A stretch of DNA of 7,977 nucleotides from Clostridia bacterium (lineage in GTDB: Bacteria > Bacillota > Clostridia > Christensenellales > Aristaeellaceae), in assembly GCA_017551645.1 (NCBI GenBank), contig JAFZLE010000249.1, forward strand, positions 1 to 7,977. The letters are read 5' to 3'. Under the pieces are notes generated by a model. That model saw nothing but the letters and a program-made list of their open reading frames with translations. It was not told the DNA's origin and did no database searches. This document shows, in pieces, positions 1-7,200 of this stretch; the stretch's first letter is position 1, and each line of letters starts with the position of its first letter. The position numbers and the translations under genes were made by a program.

Positions 1-1252
1 GAACGCCCGCGAGGACGGCCTTGGACACGACGTTGCGCCATGCCGGGACGAGAGAGGCGATGAGTTCCTTGAAGTACGGATCCAGGATCAGGTTCGTGAG
101 TTCCGGATCAGCCGTGTAGGCTTCCTTGATCTTGCCGAGGAACGCGGAGCGGATAATGCAGCCGCCTCTCCACATCAGGGCGATGCCGCCGTAGTTCAGG
201 TTCCAGCCGTAGTTCTTCGCCGCCGCGCGCATCAGTGTATAGCCCTGCGCGTAGGAGACGATCTTGGAGGCCAGGAGCGCCTTGCGGATATCTTCGATGA
301 AAGCTTCCTTATCGCCCTCGAAAGCCGGGACCGCGTGCGGGAACACATCCGCCGCGACGACGCGCTCTTCCTTCATGGCACTCAGACAGCGGGCGAACAC
401 GGCTTCGCCGATGAGCGTAAGCGGAACACCCTCGTCCAGCGCGGAAATGGCGGTCCATTTGCCGGTGCCTTTCTGGCCGGCGGTGTCGAGGATCTTGTCG
501 ACGAGCGGGGCGCCGTCTTCGTCCTTCTTGGCCAGGATGTCGCGGGTGATCTCGATGAGATAGCTGTCCAGTTCGGTCTTGTTCCATGCCGCGAACACTT
601 CATGCATCTCGTCGGGGGTCATGCCCAGAGCGTCCTTCATGAGCTGGTAGGCTTCGCAGATCAGCTCCATGTCGCCGTACTCGATGCCGTTATGCACCAT
701 TTTTACAAAGTGGCCGGCGCCGTTTTCGCCCACCCAGTCGCAGCAGGGCTCGCCGTTCACGTGGGCACAGATGGACTGGAAGATGGGCTTAACATATTCC
801 CACGCCTTGGGAGATCCGCCGGGCATGAGGCTGGGGCCCTTCAGGGCGCCTTCCTCGCCGCCGGACACGCCGGTGCCGATATACAGCAGGCCCTTGCTCT
901 CCACATACTCGGTGCGGCGGGCGGTGTCCGGGAAGTGGCTGTTGCCGCCGTCGATGATGATGTCGCCGGGTTCCAGCACGGCCAGCAGCTGCTCTATCAT
1001 GCTGTCTACCGCCTGGCCCGCCTTGACCATCAGCATGACCTTGCGGGGCACTGCCAGGTTGTCTTTAAGTTCCTGAATGGAATAGCAGCCGATGATGTTC
1101 TTGCCCTTGGCACGGCCTTCAACAAAGTCAGTGACCTTGGAAGTGGTGCGGTTGAACACTGCCACGGTAAAGCCCTTGCTTTCCATGTTCATTACCAGGT
1201 TTTCGCCCATTACCGCCAGGCCGATAAGGCCGATATCCGCCAACTTTTTCAT
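1..1252 (-). CDS. gnd: 6-phosphogluconate dehydrogenase, decarboxylating (C-terminus cut by window edge)
   Basis: Cytosolic pentose phosphate enzyme converting 6-phosphogluconate to ribulose 5-phosphate and CO2 with NADP+. I translated 417 codons; the family is about 470-485 residues, so roughly the last 55-65 lie outside. Visible motifs: the dinucleotide-binding loop GLAVMG at 11-16, NRT at 34-36 (typical of NADP rather than NAD use), DGGNS at 101-105, SGGEEGA at 130-136, the catalytic K184 with H187, N188, E191 and Y192 in KMVHNGIEY, and the family signature ILDTAGQKGTGKW at 254-266. No catalytic residue is missing. The start at 1252 is set by GGGAGG seven bases upstream. It is the second gene after the kinase, 15 nt from that stop, so the two are almost certainly co-transcribed. 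Oddity: proline, valine and leucine codon choice changes sharply near residues 225-248 (see findings). Confidence 0.96.
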   Translation of the reverse strand, partial: MKKLADIGLIGLAVMGENLVMNMESKGFTVAVFNRTTSKVTDFVEGRAKGKNIIGCYSIQELKDNLAVPRKVMLMVKAGQAVDSMIEQLLAVLEPGDIIIDGGNSHFPDTARRTEYVESKGLLYIGTGVSGGEEGALKGPSLMPGGSPKAWEYVKPIFQSICAHVNGEPCCDWVGENGAGHFVKMVHNGIEYGDMELICEAYQLMKDALGMTPDEMHEVFAAWNKTELDSYLIEITRDILAKKDEDGAPLVDKILDTAGQKGTGKWTAISALDEGVPLTLIGEAVFARCLSAMKEERVVAADVFPHAVPAFEGDKEAFIEDIRKALLASKIVSYAQGYTLMRAAAKNYGWNLNYGGIALMWRGGCIIRSAFLGKIKEAYTADPELTNLILDPYFKELIASLVPAWRNVVSKAVLAGV

Positions 1253-1259
1253 GTTTGTT

Positions 1260-1265
1260 CCTCCC
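1260..1265 (-). promoter_or_regulatory. Ribosome binding site of gnd
   Basis: GGGAGG on the minus strand, seven bases before the ATG at 1252. It lies in the 15-nt gap after the kinase stop codon, so gnd has its own initiation site within the shared transcript. No promoter fits in the gap. Confidence 0.85.
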
Positions 1266-1267
1266 AA

Positions 1268-2326
1268 TTATCTCTTGACTCGCGCGTTGCCTTTGTATAC
1301 GCTCCACACCTGCTCTTCATCCGCGGGGGTGGCGTAGTCTTCCAGCATGGTGACCGCCATTGCGCCGGTAGCCCAGCCGAACTTGACCCAGTCGCTTACG
1401 GGCATGTCCTTAAGATAGGCGTACAGCATGCCGCCCACGAAGCCGTCGCCGCCGCCGATGCGGTCAAGCACGGGGATCTCGCGGGGCTCTACCACGTGCC
1501 ACTCGTTGTCGGCGAACATTATGGCGCCCCACATGTGGCTGTTAACGTTTATGACTTCCCTCAGGGTGGTGGCGAACACGGAGGCGTTGGGGTAAGCCTT
1601 GCGCACGCGCTCGATCATTTCCTTAAAGCTGTCGATCTTGGAGGACAGGCCCTTGCCGCCCGCTTCGGGACCTTCGATTCCCAACGCCAGCTGGAAGTCT
1701 TCTTCGTTGCCGATAAGTATGTCGCTGCGGGAAGCGATGAGGGAGAAGATCTCCCTTAATTCCTGCTCGCGGCCCTTCCAGAAGGAAGCGCGGTAGTTCA
1801 GGTCGAAGCTGATGCGGGTGTCGTTGGCTTTGGCGATCTCGCTGAGTTTCAGACAGAGCTTTCCGGTCTCGGGAGACAGCGCCGCGAACAGGCCGCTTAT
1901 GTGCATGAGCCTGGCGCCTTCCTTTTTGAAGATGCGGTTCAGGTCGAAATCCTTCGCCTTGAGCGTTCTGCCGACTTCGCCCGCCCGGTCGTTGTGCACC
2001 CGGGGACCGCGCATGCCGTAGCCGCTGTCAGCGATGTTGAACTGGTGGCGGTAGCCCCAGGGGCCGCCCTGCTCAACTTCGGGGCCTTCAAAATCCATGT
2101 TCCTGCGGCGCAGCTCGCCTTTGATGTAGGCGGCGATGGGGCTGCCCTTCACGAAGGCGCTGAGCACCTTGGTCTTAAGACCCAGCGAAGCGGACACGTT
2201 GAGCACGTTGCTCTCCGCGCTGGTAGCCTGCATGATGTAGCGGTTTCCGATGCCTACGGGCTGTGAGTTTTCGGGGGTGATCCTTACGCCCATGCTGGTG
2301 GCAGTGATCAGATCGTACTTCTTCAT
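1268..2326 (-). CDS. kdgK: PfkB-family sugar kinase, probably 2-keto-3-deoxygluconate kinase
   Basis: Predicted cytosolic ATP-dependent kinase of the ribokinase/PfkB family, 352 residues. The closest match from memory is 2-dehydro-3-deoxygluconate kinase, which makes KDPG. Seen: DRIGGGDGF at 288-296, the PfkB C-terminal signature with anion-hole glycines 291-293 and predicted catalytic base D294; SFDLNYRASFW at 173-183 and GNEED at 206-210, both common in KdgK-like kinases. Odd: the usual N-terminal Gly-Gly motif before AN(V/A) is replaced by ATSAESNV at 34-41. I chose the ATG at 2326 rather than 2344, because AAGGAG sits six bases upstream of it and residues 1-5 then align with the family N-terminus. 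The gene is followed by gnd after 15 nt, supporting a role in sugar-acid metabolism. Substrate is inferred; fructokinase or another PfkB specificity is possible. Prolines are 13 of 13 CCC by my reading. Confidence 0.8.
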   Translation of the reverse strand: MKKYDLITATSMGVRITPENSQPVGIGNRYIMQATSAESNVLNVSASLGLKTKVLSAFVKGSPIAAYIKGELRRRNMDFEGPEVEQGGPWGYRHQFNIADSGYGMRGPRVHNDRAGEVGRTLKAKDFDLNRIFKKEGARLMHISGLFAALSPETGKLCLKLSEIAKANDTRISFDLNYRASFWKGREQELREIFSLIASRSDILIGNEEDFQLALGIEGPEAGGKGLSSKIDSFKEMIERVRKAYPNASVFATTLREVINVNSHMWGAIMFADNEWHVVEPREIPVLDRIGGGDGFVGGMLYAYLKDMPVSDWVKFGWATGAMAVTMLEDYATPADEEQVWSVYKGNARVKR

Positions 2327-2332
2327 ATAATG

Positions 2333-2338
2333 CTCCTT
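2333..2338 (-). promoter_or_regulatory. Ribosome binding site that fixes the kinase start
   Basis: AAGGAG on the minus strand, six bases before the ATG at 2326. The alternative upstream ATG at 2344 lacks a comparable purine-rich site, so the 352-residue form is preferred over one with six extra residues. Confidence 0.85.
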
Positions 2339-2358
2339 CCGCATAACTCTTCTCTTAT

Positions 2359-2387
2359 ATCATAACATAAAAACGCCCCTGTTTCAA
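2359..2387 (-). promoter_or_regulatory. Sigma-A type promoter for the kdgK-gnd operon
   Basis: On the minus strand, TTGAAA (2382-2387) is followed by exactly 17 bases and TATGAT (2359-2364). Each hexamer matches consensus at five of six positions with the optimal spacing. Transcription would start near 2352, giving a leader of about 26 nt before the ATG at 2326. The -35 box is inside the hairpin that terminates the upstream DUF4317-DUF1294 unit. This is a pattern match only; no expression data were available. Confidence 0.72.
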
Positions 2388-2394
2388 GGGCGTT
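2369..2394 (-). terminator. Intrinsic terminator after the DUF1294 gene
   Basis: On the minus strand the 23 bases at 2372-2394 fold into a ten-pair stem: AACGCCC with GGGCGTT, then a T-G wobble, T-A and G-C around an AAA loop. A run of five T starts in the last pairs and ends at 2369. It lies about 40 nt past the DUF1294 stop and on that strand only, since the plus strand has no T run after the hairpin. The T tract is short, so some read-through into kdgK is plausible. Confidence 0.72.
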
Positions 2395-2434
2395 GCATGT
2401 ACGATAGTATGAAAAAAGCGTGAACAAAAACGCG

Positions 2435-2713
2435 TCAGGCGTATATGATCAATGCCGCGAGCGCAGCCAGCTGGATCAAGGCGCACAGGGGCACTATGAG
2501 CTTGAAACTGGTGTGCTGGGTCTTGTGCCGGAACACCTTCATGCCAAGAAAAGCGCCTACGCCTCCCAGGCACGCGGCCAGAAGCAGCAGGGTCTTTTCG
2601 CTGGTGCGCCAGGCGCCTTTTTTCGCCTTGCGCTTGTCCAGCCCGTAGGCGGCGAAGGCGATGATCCCCATTACCGCCAGAAGCGCTGTATAGATATAAA
2701 CGATAACTGACAT
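2435..2713 (-). CDS. DUF1294 family small membrane protein
   Basis: A 92-residue integral membrane protein of unknown function. Hydrophobic segments lie at about 2-22, 42-60 and 71-91. Between the first two is the polar stretch YGLDKRKAKKGAWRTSEKTL (23-42), and after the second comes GMKVFRHKTQHTSF (57-70). The conserved Y-G-x-D-K, W-R-x-x-E-K and F-R-H-K-T residues are the pattern I recognise for DUF1294. The excess of Lys/Arg in the first loop suggests that loop is cytoplasmic. The ATG is one base after the stop of the DUF4317 gene (TGATATG arrangement), with AGAGG at 2720-2724 as ribosome binding site inside the upstream gene. Translation of the two is therefore probably coupled. Family assignment is good; no function can be given. 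Confidence 0.88.
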   Translation of the reverse strand: MSVIVYIYTALLAVMGIIAFAAYGLDKRKAKKGAWRTSEKTLLLLAACLGGVGAFLGMKVFRHKTQHTSFKLIVPLCALIQLAALAALIIYA

Positions 2714-2714
2714 A

Positions 2715-3851
2715 TCACACCTCTATGCTTATTCCGTTCACCGTGACTCCTTCGTCCGCGGGGATCAGAATGTATTTGACGCCGTCTATAACGCGGGTCT
2801 CTATCTGGGAAGCCTGGCGGGGCGAGACCTTCACGGTCACGTCCGGCGTCTTTATCTCAAACCGTTTATCCTCGGTGATGCCCGCCAGAGGCAGCTGAGT
2901 GCCCGCACCGAACTCGGTGTTGAACTTTTCCACGAACACATCGGCCTTGTCGTCCGACACGCCGCCCGCCGCCAGCACCCGCGCGATGTCGCCGCCGCTT
3001 AAGCGCACTTCCTCGGAATGCCTGTCCTTTTTGCTCTCTTCCAGCCTGTCGATAAGCAGCTCGTTCACGCTCTGCACCACGTCCAGGGAACACTCCTCTT
3101 CCAGCGCGTCCATGAGCACCGCATTGAAGCGCTCCTTGTTTTCCTGCACGGGAGTAAAGCCGGAGGCGTTCATAACGCCGCCAAGGAAATCGCCCGCGTC
3201 TGCGCCCAGGTCCTTGGTGTAGAACAGCGCCTGGGAGATGTTCGCGCCGCCGTCCTCAAACGTGGGGAACATGAAGCCCAGGCTCGGCGCGCCTACCGTC
3301 CAGTCAGGCTCGCGGGTAACGAACTCGGAGGATGCGAAGTCGTAGCTCAGGACCGCCTTGGCCTGCTTTACGGGGCACACACAGAAAATAAGGTATTTAA
3401 ACACATTCACTTCCCGCTCGGTCTCGATATCGCCTTCCTGGCGGTTGGAGGAGGAGTAGTCCGTGTCGTAAGTGTCATGCATGAGCAGAAGCAGGTTGTT
3501 GCCTTCCAGCATAAGGCTGTCCGCGGCGTCCAGGAAAAACGCGTCCAGCGCCTCATCGTTCTTAAGGTCTTCCCGCACAAGGCTCATGAGCCGGGCGTGC
3601 TTTTCGCCCTCCATTACTTCAGCAAGAGGGAAAGAGATGAGGGAAAGGTTTTTGCCTATATCGCCTGAAATGGCGCGCTTGAATAACTGGGTATACCTTT
3701 CAGCGTGGGTCAGGTTCAGGCTTTCCAGGTCCGTATCCACCCGGGACACGACGGCCTTTTTGCTGTTAAGGTAGACGCCCCTGACCACGATGGGATTATG
3801 CCCGTCAGGGGTGAGGCGTTTTTTTATTCTGGACAGATCGGTCTTGTTCAT
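2715..3851 (-). CDS. DUF4317 family protein, function unknown
   Basis: A 378-residue soluble-looking protein with no signal peptide or membrane segment. It matches from memory the DUF4317 family, widespread in Clostridia. Recognisable parts: the opening NKTDLSRIKKRLTPDGHNP (2-20), GDIGKNLSLISFP (63-75), the cysteine pair in FCVCPVK (156-162), LGFMFPTFEDGGANI (191-205) and ALFYTKD (208-214). A charged, probably helical stretch spans about 235-280, and the end (330-378) looks beta-rich. No catalytic motif is evident and I do not assign a function. The start at 3851 is supported by AAAGGGA five bases upstream and by a consensus promoter about 30 bases beyond the ATG. It is the first gene of a two-gene unit with DUF1294 and is divergent from ileS, sharing a control region with it. 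Confidence 0.88.
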   Translation of the reverse strand: MNKTDLSRIKKRLTPDGHNPIVVRGVYLNSKKAVVSRVDTDLESLNLTHAERYTQLFKRAISGDIGKNLSLISFPLAEVMEGEKHARLMSLVREDLKNDEALDAFFLDAADSLMLEGNNLLLLMHDTYDTDYSSSNRQEGDIETEREVNVFKYLIFCVCPVKQAKAVLSYDFASSEFVTREPDWTVGAPSLGFMFPTFEDGGANISQALFYTKDLGADAGDFLGGVMNASGFTPVQENKERFNAVLMDALEEECSLDVVQSVNELLIDRLEESKKDRHSEEVRLSGGDIARVLAAGGVSDDKADVFVEKFNTEFGAGTQLPLAGITEDKRFEIKTPDVTVKVSPRQASQIETRVIDGVKYILIPADEGVTVNGISIEV

Positions 3852-3880
3852 GGCAGTCCCTTTCCAAAGAAATCCGCAAA

Positions 3881-3909
3881 ATTATAACATGTTTTGCCAC
3901 AAATGTCAA
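3881..3909 (-). promoter_or_regulatory. Perfect-consensus sigma-A promoter for DUF4317-DUF1294
   Basis: On the minus strand, TTGACA (3904-3909), a 17-base spacer and TATAAT (3881-3886): both hexamers are exact consensus with ideal spacing. Predicted start near 3874 leaves a leader of about 23 nt. Such a strong core promoter suggests high constitutive expression or control by an overlapping repressor site. Inverted repeats overlap it (see findings). Confidence 0.82.
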
Positions 3910-3922
3910 AACATTTAATGTT
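3910..3922. repeat. Palindrome between the divergent -35 boxes
   Basis: AACATT-T-AATGTT is a perfect 6-bp inverted repeat around one base, lying directly after the leftward -35 box (3904-3909) and eight bases before the rightward one (3931-3936). A second perfect repeat, AAATGT-CAAA-ACATTT (3901-3916), overlaps it. Position suits an operator for both promoters, but AT-rich DNA makes such repeats by chance, and I recognise no regulator's site. Confidence 0.35.
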
Positions 3923-3930
3923 GCCCAAGC

Positions 3931-3959
3931 TTGCCAAACCGCGCGGAGTATTGTATAAT
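3931..3959 (+). promoter_or_regulatory. Sigma-A promoter for the T-box/ileS transcript
   Basis: TTGCCA (3931-3936), a 17-base spacer and TATAAT (3954-3959): the -35 matches five of six and the -10 is perfect. Predicted start is near 3966, just ahead of the first pairs of T-box Stem I, which agrees well with the RNA structure downstream. Confidence 0.82.
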
Positions 3960-3965
3960 TATGGA

Positions 3966-4183
3966 GCGATAAAGGAGACGAAGCGCGTTTTTAGATCCCA
4001 AGCGAGCCGGGGAGGGTGCGAGCCCGGCGGAAACGGGCGCGCCTAAATCACTCCCGAGCGCCGGAAGGAAAGCGGTTTGCGAGTAATGTCCGGCGGGTGT
4101 GCCCGTTACAGCTTTCAAGTGGGCGCGTATGCGTCAATATGGGTGGTACCGCGAGCCATCGTCCCATAAGGGGACGTTTTTTT
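3966..4183 (+). promoter_or_regulatory. T-box riboswitch (tRNA-Ile sensing) leader of ileS
   Basis: This leader lets ileS be transcribed fully only when uncharged tRNA-Ile binds. Stem I: base pairing of GGAG (3974-3977) with CTCC (4051-4054), a likely kink-turn below it, the specifier loop with codon ATC at 4047-4049 followed by A, a GCGCG/CGCGC helix (3983-3987/4038-4042), and a distal hairpin GCCGGG/CCCGGC (4006-4011/4023-4028) whose loop carries GGTG and AG. Next come helices GAAAGC/GCTTTC (4068-4073/4111-4116), GTAA/TTAC (4083-4086/4106-4109) and CGGG/CCCG (4094-4097/4102-4105). The antiterminator is TATGGG (4138-4143) with CCCATA (4163-4168), the seven-base T-box bulge TGGTACC (4144-4150), and GCGA/TCGT (4151-4154/4159-4162). 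The variable T at 4147 pairs with an A discriminator, as expected for tRNA-Ile. Stem I pairings are hand-drawn; the T-box bulge and terminator are unmistakable. Confidence 0.95.
4160..4183 (+). terminator. T-box-controlled intrinsic terminator
   Basis: CGTCCC (4160-4165), a five-base ATAAG loop, GGGACG (4171-4176), then seven T residues (4177-4183). The 5' arm also forms the 3' side of the antiterminator, so the two structures exclude each other. This is the OFF state when tRNA-Ile is charged. Confidence 0.93.
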
Positions 4184-4200
4184 ATGCGAAAAACATGTTC

Positions 4201-4206
4201 GGAGGG
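4201..4206 (+). promoter_or_regulatory. Ribosome binding site of ileS
   Basis: GGAGGG five bases before the ATG at 4212 and 17 nt past the terminator T run. It is outside the terminator hairpin, which supports transcriptional rather than translational T-box control. Confidence 0.85.
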
Positions 4207-4211
4207 CATAT

Positions 4212-7200
4212 ATGTTCAAAAAAGTTGATCCCGGCTTTGACTTTCTTTCCCGTGAGCAGGAAGTACTCAAACTGTGGAAAGAAAAAGAGATCTTCAAAAA
4301 ATCCATAGACCAGAGGGAAGGCAGCGACGTTTTCACCTTCTATGACGGGCCGCCTACCGCCAACGGCAAACCCCACATTGGTCACATCGAGACCCGTGTG
4401 TTCAAGGATATATTCCCGCGCTACCGTACCATGAAGGGCATGAAAGTGCTCAGGAAAGCGGGCTGGGACACCCATGGCCTGCCTGTGGAGCTGGAAGTTG
4501 AAAAGCTGCTGGGCCTGGACGGCAAGGAGCAGATCGAAGCCTACGGCATAGAGCCCTTCATCAAAAAGTGCAAGGAAAGCGTATGGAAGTACAAGGGCGA
4601 GTGGGAAAAGATGTCCGAGCGCGTGGGCTACTGGGCTGACATGGACGAGCCTTATATCACATACGACAACAACTATATCGAGTCCGTTTGGTGGAGCCTT
4701 AAGCAGATCGCCGACAAGGGGCTTTTGTACAAGGGACACAAGATCGTGCCTTACTGCCCCCGCTGCGGCACCGCGCTGTCTTCCCACGAGGTCAGCCAGG
4801 GCTACAAGACGGTAAAGGAAAAGAGCGCGTTCGTGCGCTTCAAGGTAAAAGGCAAAGAGAATACCTGGCTCTACGCCTGGACAACCACTCCCTGGACGCT
4901 GCCCAGCAACGTGGCGCTGTGCGTGAACGCCGACGAGGAGTACGCCGAGTTCAGCTACAATGATCACCGCGTGATAATGGCCACCGCCAGGATAAGCGCG
5001 GTACTGGGGGAAGACGCTGTCATTTCCGACATGACCACTTTCCCGGGCAGCAGCCTTGAAGGCATGGAGTACGAGCCGCTGTTCGACTTCCAGAACGGGC
5101 TCACCACTGGCGGTTACAGGGTAGTGAGCGACGGTTATGTCACCATGACCGACGGTACCGGCATCGTCCATATCGCGCCCGCGTTCGGCGAAGACGACGC
5201 CCGTGTGGGCAGGAAGTGGAACATACCGTTTTTGCAGCTGGTGGACACCAAGGGCGAACTCACCAAGGAGACGCCCTGGGCAGGCATGTTCGTAAAGAAG
5301 GCGGATCCGGTCATACTTAAGGACCTGGAAGAGCGGGGCCTGTTGGTGAAGGCGGAGTACTTCGAGCACGACTATCCCTTCTGCTGGAGATGCGACACGC
5401 CGCTTATCTATTATGCTAGGAGCGGCTGGTTCATCAAGATGACCGATGCCAGGCAGCAGCTGCTCAAAAGCAACAACAACGTCAACTGGATGCCGGACAA
5501 CATCAAGGACGGCCGCATGGGCAACTTCCTTGAGGGCGTCATCGACTGGGCGCTTTCCCGCGAACGCTACTGGGGCACACCCTTGCCGGTATGGACCTGC
5601 GAGTGCGGGCACATGCACGTGATAGGTTCCGTGGCGGAGCTCAAGAGCATGGGCAAAAACTGCCCCGAGGACATCGAGCTGCACCGGCCCTATATCGACA
5701 ATGTGACCATCACCTGCGAAAAGTGCGGCAGGGAGATGCACAGGGTCAAAGAGGTCATCGACTGCTGGTACGACTCCGGCTCCATGCCCTTCGCCCAGTG
5801 GCACTATCCTTTTGAGAACAAAGAGATTTTCGAGCAGAATTGGCCTGCGGACTTCATAAGCGAGGCCATCGATCAGACTCGCGGCTGGTTCTACAGCCTG
5901 ATGGCCATATCCACGCTGCTGTTCGGCAAGGCACCTTACGAGAACGTGCTGGTGCTGGGCCACGTGCAGGACGAGCAGGGCCGCAAGATGTCCAAGCATA
6001 TAGGAAATGTTGTGGACCCGTGGAGCGTGTTGGACAAGCAGGGCGCGGACGCCGTCAGGTGGTATTTCTACGCAAACGGCGCGCCGTGGCTGCCCACCCG
6101 CTTCAGCGGCAGCCTGGTCAGCGAGATGCAGGGTAAATTCATAGGCACTTTGTGGAACACTTACGCCTTCTTCTGCCTGTACGCGTCCATAGACAACTAC
6201 GATCCCTGCAAGGACAGGGCGGACGAGAAGGACTTCACCATGATGGACAGGTGGGTGATCAGCCGCCTGAACACGCTGGTGGATTATGTGGATAAGGGCC
6301 TTAACGAGTACAAGGTAACGGAGACCTCACGCGCCATAAGCGCGTTCGTGGACGAACTGTCCAACTGGTATGTGCGCCTGAGCCGCGAGCGTTTCTGGGG
6401 CAAGGGGATGGAAGGCACCAAGAAAGCTGCCTTCGAGACCCTGTATACCGTGCTGGTGACCCTGACCAAGCTTCTTGCGCCATACATCCCGTTCATAACC
6501 GAGAACATGTACCAGAACCTGGTGGTGGGCACCGTGGCAAACGCGCCGGAAAGCGTGCACCTGTGCGACTTCCCTGCGGCGGACCTCACCAAGGTGGACA
6601 AGCCCCTTGAGCAGGACATGAGCAAGGTGGAAGACATAGTGCAGCTGGGCCGCGCGTGCAGGAACCTGTCTTCCCTCAAGGTTAGACAGCCGCTCAGCCG
6701 CGTGCTGGTAAAGGGTGAAAGCGTCACGGGCGAGCCGGAAGAGCTGATAAAGAGCGAACTCAACGTGAAAGACGTGGAATTCGTCTCCGACGCCACGGCG
6801 TTCACTACTTACCAGCTCAAGCCGCAGCTGAGGACGCTGGGCAAAAAGTACGGAAAACTCCTGGGCAAGATCTCCGAAGCGCTCAAACAGATGGACGGCA
6901 ACCAGGTGGTAGCGGGCTTTGAGAAAGGCGAGGATCTTGTATTCGAAGTGGACGGGCAGCAGGTGGAGCTGGAAAAGGACGACGTGCTGACCAACCTCAC
7001 CCAGAAAGAAGGCTTCGTGGCCCAGAGCGACGCCGCGTACACGGTGGTGCTGGACACCAACCTGACCGAGGAACTCATAAACGAAGGCTACATCAGGGAA
7101 CTGATAAGCAAGGCGCAGCAGCTGAGGAAGGATGCCGGCTTTGAGGTGACCGATCGTATCTGCCTGAGCATACAGACCACTGATGCGCTGCAAAAGGTGT

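Noticed and set aside
335..1759. Long plus-strand open frame of 474 codons across gnd and the kinase
   Set aside because: It is antisense to two clearly recognised genes and crosses the boundary between them. The protein is rich in His, Ala, Val and Gly as expected from the complement of GC-rich codons, and matches no family.
2327..2344. Six extra N-terminal residues for the kinase from the ATG at 2344
   Set aside because: The AAGGAG site lies within this stretch, six bases before the ATG at 2326, and would be part of the coding sequence if 2344 were used.
4036..4043. Perfect 8-bp palindrome GGCGCGCC
   Set aside because: It is part of the GC-rich Stem I helix of the T-box, pairing with 3983-3987, and needs no separate explanation.
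4184..4186. ATG immediately after the T-box T run as an alternative ileS start
   Set aside because: It is out of frame with ileS (28 bases before 4212) and has only the T tract and hairpin upstream, whereas 4212 has GGAGGG at the right distance.
3915..4308. Short open frames on both strands across the ileS leader
   Set aside because: The region is explained by promoters and the T-box RNA; the frames overlap conserved RNA elements and lack ribosome binding sites, so a leader peptide is not supported.
4182..5999. Minus-strand open frame of 605 codons opposite ileS
   Set aside because: It mirrors the ileS codon phase, has His/Val/Ala-rich composition, no ribosome binding site and no recognisable domain.
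6327..7193. Minus-strand open frame of 288 codons opposite the ileS 3' part
   Set aside because: Antisense shadow of the conserved anticodon-binding and C-terminal region of ileS, without family resemblance.
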